From Pilatotrama ljubarskyi (lineage: Eukaryota > Basidiomycota > Agaricomycetes > Polyporales > Polyporaceae): a stretch of DNA of 64,000 nt. The DNA lies in the NCBI GenBank assembly GCA_022385805.1, contig MU277680.1, positions 8,693 to 72,692 of the forward strand, given 5' to 3'. Under the pieces are notes generated by a model that did no database searches, was not told the origin of the DNA, and was given only the letters and a program-made list of their open reading frames with translations. The first letter of the stretch is position 1, and each line of letters begins with the position of its first letter. Both the position numbers and the translations under genes were made by a program. Below, one piece after another: positions 56,951 through 64,000 of this stretch.

Positions 56951-58583
56951 TCACTCGTCTGCGACAATGATGACGCTCTTGCCAAAGTTGCGGCCGCTCT
57001 GGACGTCCACGATCGCCTGCCCGGCGTTCTCGAGCCCGCGCACGGGGTGCTCCTTGTACTTGATCTCGCCGCTCGCGACGCGCTGCGGGAACGTCGCGTA
57101 GAACCAGTCCTCGTACTTGTGCCGGATGCTGCCGACGATGAAGCCGTTGAGCGTCAGCTCCTGCGAGACGATCTTCATGAGGTTCTTGACGTGGTAGGGG
57201 GTCGTCGTGTTGTACGCCGAGATCATGCCGCATTCCTACGAGCCACATCGGGGGATGGTGAGCGATGGGTACGGTGTGGAATGGATGGTGTGGGAACGGG
57301 GAACGTACGATGAAGCGCGCGTGCTTATCCGCGTACTCGAGTGCGGCCTCGAGTGTCTCGCCGCCGACGTTGTCCCAGTAACTGACGTCGCAAGTCAGTA
57401 AGTCAGATGCCCCGCGATACAGAAGAGACGGAAGTGACAGCGCACATGTTGATAGGGCCCTCCTTCTCGAGGACCTTGCGCGTGTTCACCGTCTTGTAGT
57501 TGAAGGCGACGTCCGCGCCGATGGACGACAGGAACGCGACCTTCTCGTCCGAGCCGGCAGAGGCGATGACCTTCAGGCCGTCGGCTTTCGCGAGCTGGAT
57601 CACAGTACTGCACGGTCTGTCAGTGACATTTCAGGCCGCACCGATGCAATGTACGCACGCTCCGACAGGACCTGCGAGCAGACAGTATCAGCGCCCGCCT
57701 CTCACCATACTCCAGACGACTCAGAGGTACTCACCTGCACCGGCGGTCACGAAAGCGACTTCGCCCTGAACGACAGAATGAGCTCACTCGCGCCGATAAC
57801 GTTGTTGCGCGCCGAATACTCACCTTCTTCGGGTGTGCGTACTCCTTCCAGCCATACACCGCCGTCTCACCTGGGACGCCGTCAGTATCTGAACGCATAC
57901 ACGTGACCTGCGACACCGAGGCGTACCTGGCATGCCGCATACACCGACGTATACGGACCAAGGCAGGCCTTCCTTGTTCTCGATGACCTTGAACTTCTTG
58001 GGGTCGTTCTCGATCACGTAGTGTTGGAAGTCTACAGAACGCAAAGCAGTGAGCTCGAGGAGTAGCCTGAGCCTCACAGGCCGAGTACGCTTACTGAAGA
58101 TGCCGTACAAGTGGTCTCCGGGCTTGAACGCCGAGTTCTCCGAGCGCACTACGACGCCGATGCCAAAGTTATACAACCTAACAGCAGCAGTAAGCAATTG
58201 CTCGTGGTTCCGGGTGTGAGCTGAGGAGGACATACGGCTCGCCGACGTAGAACGGAGGCTGCAAGCCACGTCAGGTCAGCATTTCCGGCGTTCACACGCG
58301 CGAACGGAAGAGAACATACGGAGTAGCTTTTGATGCTCGGATCGCGCATCTTACCGCGCAGGTAAGGGTCGACGGAGAGGACGAGGACCTTGACCAGGAA
58401 ACCGCCATTGAGCGGGACGGTTTCGGGGTCGATCGTCTGCGAGTCGTCGTAGATGGTGGTTTTGCCCGGCTCCGGGAAGCCTGAAGTGGATTGTGAGCTC
58501 GGAGGTCCTTCTGTCGATCCCTCGAACAGCTTACCGGTGGGAACCTCGTTGAAGAGGTAGCGTCCGTTCTTTACAGGAGCCAT
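56951..58583 (-). CDS. Zinc-free medium-chain reductase (alkenal/prostaglandin reductase type), 343 aa
   Basis: Eleven exons: 58583-58535, 58480-58320, 58258-58236, 58177-58095, 58031-57927, 57870-57824, 57765-57735, 57671-57659, 57607-57446, 57381-57309, 57235-56951; phases close, and exon 8 is only 13 nt. The family (leukotriene B4 12-hydroxydehydrogenase/2-alkenal reductase) reduces alpha,beta-unsaturated carbonyls with NADPH in the cytosol. Features: VLVLSVDPYLRGKMRD at the N-terminal domain, GVCGMPGETAVYGWKEYA, the nucleotide-binding turn VTAGAGPVGATVIQLAK, GLKVIASAGSDEKV (Ser/Lys positions that favour NADP), YWDNVGGETLEAAL, CGMISAYN and LTLNGFIVGS. Zinc-binding cysteines of alcohol dehydrogenases are absent. 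Length matches the family (about 345). Confidence 0.95.
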
Positions 58584-59625
58584 CGTGCTTCTCTTTGCGG
58601 TTAGCGTACGACTAGATTGCCTGTGGCGTGGAGGGACGATGATGTCGCGGGGAGATCGCTGCAAGAACGAGGGATCCAGCGGGCCCCTGCAGTATGCTTA
58701 TAAACCGGACCATCGTCGCGTCTATACAGGAACCTTCGACGCCGACTCCGTCGCCGAGCTCACAGAGCCTACTGGGTTCCGGCGGTGAGGTCATCGTGGG
58801 CAATCCGGAAGAACGGTTGCTGGACCAATCGCTGACTTACTCAGCATGGCAAGCCGCACGCACCGGCAACTCCGCCGCACTTCAACCGGTACTGCATGGT
58901 GCAGAATCATAGTCGCTCTCTTCGTACAGCCTCTCACATACTGCACGCCAGAAGATCACCACGTACATTGAGGATTATCGTGGGGATATGCGGGCATGCA
59001 GGAGCACATGACGGGACGCGTGTTCCTACGGTCGCCTGGGCGTCTACTGAACTCTCCCTTTGGCTGGTTGAGTATACTTGGCACCGTCTGTGGCTACGAG
59101 TTTCAAAAAAAATCTCAGAGGACGAGTTCCGGAGTACAGCATACGCATGCATACACAAACTCAAACAAGAGAAGGACTCATCCGAGTCCAGGTAACACCG
59201 AAGCGCTGTGGGCTGCTCACGCGCACAGAACCCTACGTTCTGACGATGATCATGTCGACGTGACCGTGTAGGTGGTTCAGTCCCATCTCACTCGGATGTA
59301 GGGGTGCACGACCGCTCTTCTGTATTGGTACATAATGTAAACAAGGAGGGTGACGAGGGGTGCGATAACGTTGTCGTGAGCAGACGCGATGCAGAACGAG
59401 CGCGAGAGGGGAGAGCATATGCGGATGGAAAGAGCGACAGCAGAAAACACAAACACAGAAACATACGAGAGGACAGCATGGACGTCGACAAGGTATCGGG
59501 TATCCGTTGTACCGACCGGCACGAACTCGCATCAGACCAAGGTCCGCACGAAGCATTGTGCCCGCACGGGGGAATAGTCGTCCACCCCTGCGCTCAGCGA
59601 TGACCGCGGGGGGCGGCGCCGACAT
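58584..59625. other. Intergenic, no gene seen
   Basis: About 1 kb between the reductase and the coiled-coil gene. Short frames on both strands lack support. Nothing recognised. Confidence 0.4.
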
Positions 59626-60716
59626 TCACTGGCCTATGCGGCGGGAAGAAGCGCCGGGGGTTGAGGGCTGGTAGACAGCCTGGTCCTCGACGTCGATCGC
59701 ATCGATGTTGCGCTGAAGCGCATCGAGTGCGGAGTCCTCTCTGGACCTGTTGTGCGTGAGCAAGTTGCGCAAACTCCGCGTCCCATCTGTCAAGTGCGCA
59801 ACGAACGACCGCCGGGTGCGGAGCGTCGGCGTAGACGCCGCAGCGGGGTGCGCAGCGGCGGGGACGGACAAGTAGGACGTCGACGCGGCGGCGGGGGGAA
59901 GGTGGGAGGTGGACGGGGAGGGGTGGACTGACAGCTGTGCGGCCGTCTGGGAGTAGGGGGAGTTGGGGGGGCTGTCCGTGAGAGTAACTCCTGGGAGGTT
60001 ACGGAGGATCTGGTCGAGTTTGTTGTCGACCGCCTTGAGCTTGTCGGCAAATAAATCAAATCGCTTCTCCAGCGTGGTAATGCGACCCCCCATGTCGGCG
60101 ATCTGAGCCTTCACCTCGTTGATGGAGTTGTCCGTCTGGGCGAACTTCGCGTTCATCCGCTTCTCCAGATCAGCCATACCGGTGTTCACCCCTGTGATCT
60201 TGGCATCAATCTTCTTGTCCACGCCGTTGACCGTCTCCTTCAAATCCTTGGACTGCGTAGTCAGGTCGTTGAGTCGCCTGTCCACACCCGAGATCTTGCC
60301 CGAGAGCTGCTTGTCCAGACTGCCCATGGCGGCGTTCATCTCCCGCATGCTCTTGGTGTGTCCTTCGACGGTGGTCTTGATGCTCGCCACACTCTCTTCC
60401 AGCTGCGCGACCTGCGCTTTGACACCGTCGACGCTAGCGTTCAAGACTCCGACGCTGGTGGTGGTATTCTCGTCGAGGCCTGTCACCCTACGATCAAGGC
60501 CCAAGAGCGTGTTATAGATCTCCCCGACACGTTCGTCAATGGACTGTTCGGACGGCCCAATACTCGCCGAGCGGCGATCGAGGGAGGAGCGCGAGGAGTC
60601 GCTCCCGCCGACGCCGAGGGCTCGGAGGCTCGGAGGGTGGGTGGAAGCTGCGACAATCGCGTCAGGATCCGAGCTCAGGAAGGCCGAACGACCAGGCGAT
60701 ACACACCAGTGGCCAT
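59626..60716 (-). CDS. Coiled-coil protein, 343 aa
   Basis: Two exons: 60716-60707 (10 nt, MAT and one base) and 60647-59626, joined over a 59-nt intron; the phase fits and gives MATASTHPPSLRALGVGGSD. Residues about 55-195 form a long heptad coil built from repeated T-x-V/L...K/D units (DGVKAQVAQLEESVASIKTT; RRLNDLTTQSKDLKETVNGV; MADLEKRMNAKFAQTDNSIN), like the rod of tropomyosin-like or phage-tail-like proteins. A Ser/Pro/Ala-rich linker follows, then a basic helix SFVAHLTDGTRSLRNLLTHN and a short acidic end. No signal or membrane segment. Function unknown; cytoskeletal or scaffold roles are guesses. Confidence 0.8.
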
Positions 60717-61570
60717 GTCAAAGGGCTTCGCGTTTAACGTCGAGCGGAAAGAGAGCTGTATGGAGACCGAGTGGGTGGGGGTAGCGAAGGAGAGAGAGGG
60801 GAGGGTGCGGAGGACGATGGGCCTCCTGGGGTCCCTTTTATCGATCTCGCCGGACCCTTTGGTTGTCTGATCCATCTTCGGCGGACAAAAGCGTCGATCT
60901 GCGCAGAGACAAAACGGGCTGGGTCGAGTCAGTGCAGGGAGAGGAGACTCAGGAAGGAAGGAGAGAACACGAGGCGAGGAAGACAACAGCCAGCACGACG
61001 CAAGGACGTCGCGAGGCTGCACCGCCACCTCCAACCTCTCTCACGGTCCGATCCCGGGTCCGGGTTCCGACGCGCCCCTCCCCCTCCTTTCGATAGAACA
61101 TCTCGAATGCACAGCCGTGTAGCAGCATGGGCGTTGCCACTGAGCTAGTTCAGGAAAGGCAGCCAATCCGTACAGTGCCTGATGGTCTTCTCGCCTTCTA
61201 CGCCTTGAGGCCGACTTTAGCGTGCTAGCCGAGACTTATCAAGGCTTCTACTGCCCACACATATCCTTCGCCCCATCGATCTCTTGGGCTTCATCGCAAA
61301 GGAAGTCTAAGACGACTCACGAGCACGTAGGCGCAGTAGCTACACCACCGCCTCCGACATGTGTTCATCTGATGTGAGAAACTCGGCCTCCGCTCGAGCT
61401 CCAGCAGGGCACACATCGATAGAAGTCCCAGAACAGTCCATTACCGTGAGGTCTATCATTTACTCTAATACCATAAACACACGAATATCCACATGATGGA
61501 CCCGCACATACGCCGCCATGCCAGCGACGCGCTGACCTCCACCGTCGTCAGGCTGCGCGAAGAGGCACGC
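60717..61570. other. Intergenic, no gene seen
   Basis: About 850 bp. It contains the promoter of the coiled-coil gene, with GATAAAAGGG on the minus strand near 60840 as a TATA-like sequence, and the 3' flank of the SGNH gene. No gene seen. Confidence 0.4.
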
Positions 61571-63936
61571 TCACGTCGAGAAGATGCCGATGATCTTGAA
61601 TGGTGGCACGTTCCGGTCGTCCTCCTCGCCCAGCAGCTGGCACTCGACATAATGCGTCCCCCTCGACACCCGATGGTCAATCATCTTCAACCTATACGCA
61701 CTCAGACGTCAGCAACCATGCACAGACCCACATCTCTCGGCGCCCGTGATAGGATGGGCACTCACGAAGGCATCGGCTCCCCGATCTCCGCCGCGTTCTC
61801 AATGACGACCGCGCCCGGGTAGTTGTCGTCCACCCAGCATTCGACCGCGCTCCCCTCGCCCACGCGCGACGCCGGCTCACGCACGTAGTACACGCCTACG
61901 TCCCCGGCGCCGACCTGGATGTTCACCCGGAACTTGCTCGTCGGCAGCGCCGAGTAGAAGTAGTGCGCGTGCGACGACAGCTCCGCCGACCCCGGCGGCG
62001 GGTGGTACGCTGCCCACCCGGACCCCGCGAACATCGACAGCGGGAGCGGGTTCACGAGGTCGTTCGCGGAGACGCAGTATGGCGCGACTTCTTCGAAGGG
62101 TGCGGCTTCGAGGTCCGCTGGTCGGCTGTTGATGCGCACTGGGGGGACGCGCAGCCGCGGATCTTGCGCTGCGAGGGCCGGGATGCGTCCTGCGGAGTCG
62201 CGGTCGGCGATGGGCGCGGGGTTCGCACCCCCCGCGCCTTCGCGGTCCTTGTTGTCCTCGGCTACTGCACCTGCGGCAGCACCCTTACGCTGCGCGACGC
62301 CTCCGAAGAGCCCCCGAGCGTCAGTAGGCTGCTTCGCCTGGCCATCAGCGTAGACTGGGGCGGCAGGAGAAGGGAGCGCCTCTGCGGAGTGTCCGGTGAT
62401 AGCGGCCCAGGCGTTGCAGATCTGCGACTGGAAGTAGGAGACGAGTACGTCCGCGATGACTTCGTGGCCCGCCGCATTGGCGAGGACGGGGTCGGTGAAG
62501 TACTTGTTGATGGAAGCGGGGTTTTCCATGTACTTCGGGTACAGTATGGGCTTCACGCTGTATTAAATATCAGCGTGATGCACAAACACTTGAAGATAGC
62601 GGCATATACCTGATGTGAGGCACGTCGTAGAAGTGCGACACGAGACTGTGCCAGTGGTCCGCACCTGCAAATCCTCTCGACTGGGCCACCTGCGGGCTGA
62701 AATGACCCAGGATGAGGACGGCCGGGGCATCGGGGCGGATCAGGATCGACCGGATGAGAAGCTCGAACTCGTCCATTGACGCTTCCATGCTGCGGCAAGT
62801 TCGCATGAGTTCGCGCATTTGCCGTTACGGGAACCGAATCGAAAGCTTACTTGGCGTCGTCAACGTCCAACTCGACGATCACCAGGTCCGTGATGTCAGG
62901 GATGTGGTGCGCGTTGCAGAAAGAGAAGTACGACGAGCTCGTGCGGCGCATTGCTCCGTTGGTGAGCTCGGACGCAGGGTGCGGGAATACGCCGTTCCAC
63001 CAGTTGAAGAACCGCGCCGGATAGCAGCTGGGCGCGAGCGGGTCGTCGCCTGCGCCGTGGCATGCGGATACTGCGAAACGACGTCAGCATGTGCGCTCTA
63101 TCGTCACATACAACGTTCAGATTCGTGGCTCGAGAGTGAGTGAACCCTTCGGAACCTAAAGCGATATGAAAGCAACGTAAGGCGGCTGGCGGCGGAGACG
63201 AGACGACCTGCGGTACGTCATTCCTCAGGTACCGTCCATGGGAAGCAAAGTTAAGGACTTGTGTGGGACGGTCACAACGGGAGCATCGCTCTATCACCTC
63301 CGGCCGGGAGCAGTGTGAAATGCGAGAAGATATGCCGCCGAACGCAGCATGCGGGCGACAGACAGCATCACTGTAGGACGCTGACCCGCGCCGCTATCAC
63401 GCCTGCTATCACCGTCCAGCCCGCCTGAGCAAGCTCGGGGGGACAAGCAGACAGATTGAATCTGCAGAGACGTGTTGCGTAATGTCATGCTCACCTGAAC
63501 CGCCAATGACACTGATGGTCACCGGAAGCCCTGAGAGGGCTTTGTGAATGACGCGCTGTATACGCGCACCGCTCCCCGTGTGGTAGCGGGTTTGGGAGAG
63601 GACAATGGGGTCGTACTTTGACGCAAGCGCGTCACCCGGACCCAATGCGGGGCAGAAAGGGAACGGGTTGGCGTCGTCAGAGATGTTGAGGTAGTTCTTG
63701 GGCTTGAGGTCGGCGTGGAGGAGACGATGTCGAGGATTAGACGTGTCCGAGGGCAGTATAGAGCGAGTGAAGAGGATAAGAGCGACGAAGGCGACGAGGA
63801 TGAGCCATATCCGGTTGGTGACCCCGAGGCTCTTCTGGTGCAGACGGGAGGGGGTCTTTTCGGAGTCTGCGCCCATGCGTGCGGGCGGCGGGGGAGCAGA
63901 GATGTGGGCGACTGCCTTGCCTGCGCGGCGCTGCAT
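61571..63936 (-). CDS. Membrane-anchored SGNH/GDSL-type hydrolase, about 584 aa
   Basis: Five exons: 63936-63495, 63070-62851, 62789-62610, 62557-61766, 61691-61571; phases close. Residues about 40-60 (IWLILVAFVALILFTRSI) form one membrane anchor near the N-terminus, so the rest should face the lumen or cell exterior (type II topology, inference). SGNH blocks: I VTISVIGGSVSACHGAGDDP (nucleophile Ser in GGS, spliced across the first intron), ELDVDDAN, GHFSPQVAQSRGF, and V DPVLANAAGHEVIADVLVSY with the catalytic Asp/His region. Conserved SCYPARFFNWWN and HFYDVPHI mark a fungal subfamily. A disordered insert follows, then a beta-rich C-terminal domain (HAHYFYSALPTSKFRVNIQV; GTHYVECQLLGEEDDRN). 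Substrate, probably a glycan ester, is unknown. The start could instead be the Met at 63876. The first intron is 424 nt, far longer than others here. Confidence 0.83.
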
Positions 63937-64000
63937 CCGCGAGCTGCTCACCGCAGACTGTAAGGAGGAGATGGTGGTGGTGGGAGGAGGAAGAGAAGGA
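63937..64000. promoter_or_regulatory. Window end, SGNH hydrolase upstream
   Basis: 64 bp of likely 5'UTR or promoter with a CT-rich tract on the minus strand, common just upstream of fungal start codons. Confidence 0.35.

Overview
The window looks like nuclear DNA of a filamentous basidiomycete, most likely an Agaricomycete of the wood-decay (polypore) type. Genes are broken into many small exons by GT-AG introns of about 45-75 nt. Both strands are densely coding in the gene-rich parts. Protein families are fungal (NoxA, COP9 subunit 1, Nop53, Gpi11, ABCC transporter), and there is a CACTA/Plavaka-like transposase of the kind found in Agaricomycetes. The assignment rests on gene content and gene structure only. 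All exon chains were assembled by eye and checked for reading phase; no database search was made.

Layout. 0.6-13.1 kb is housekeeping: a single-exon orphan, a WW-domain protein divergent from a universal-stress-protein gene, tRNA-Gly, NOP53, ribosomal protein eL34, a PHO13-type HAD phosphatase, and the GPI-anchor protein Gpi11. 13.1-26.5 kb is sparse: a transaldolase-like protein lacking the catalytic lysine, a split-coil bZIP-like factor and a GNAT acetyltransferase, separated by 1.5-3 kb stretches in which I see no coherent gene. 26,511-38,951 is a 12.4-kb CACTA-type DNA transposon. It has matching terminal inverted repeats starting CACTG, a 3-bp AAT target duplication, and four genes: a coiled-coil protein, an apparently intact 1,271-aa transposase, a 714-aa protein with a duplicated basic tail, and a 273-aa protein.

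39.4-52.1 kb holds NADPH oxidase NoxA, a secreted GH28 pectinase-like enzyme and a full-length ABCC (MRP-type) transporter, followed by a decayed copy of that transporter's 3' end. 53.1-63.9 kb holds COP9 signalosome subunit 1, a cyclophilin with a large insert between strands 1 and 2 placed between two divergent tRNA-Ala(CGC) genes, a zinc-free medium-chain reductase, a coiled-coil protein and a membrane-anchored SGNH hydrolase.

The most interesting object is the four-gene transposon. It appears complete, its two outer genes and internal gene pairs are arranged around a central bidirectional promoter that carries a 204-bp diverged tandem repeat, and its empty target site would be a 17-bp near-palindrome. 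Three of its four proteins are of unknown function.
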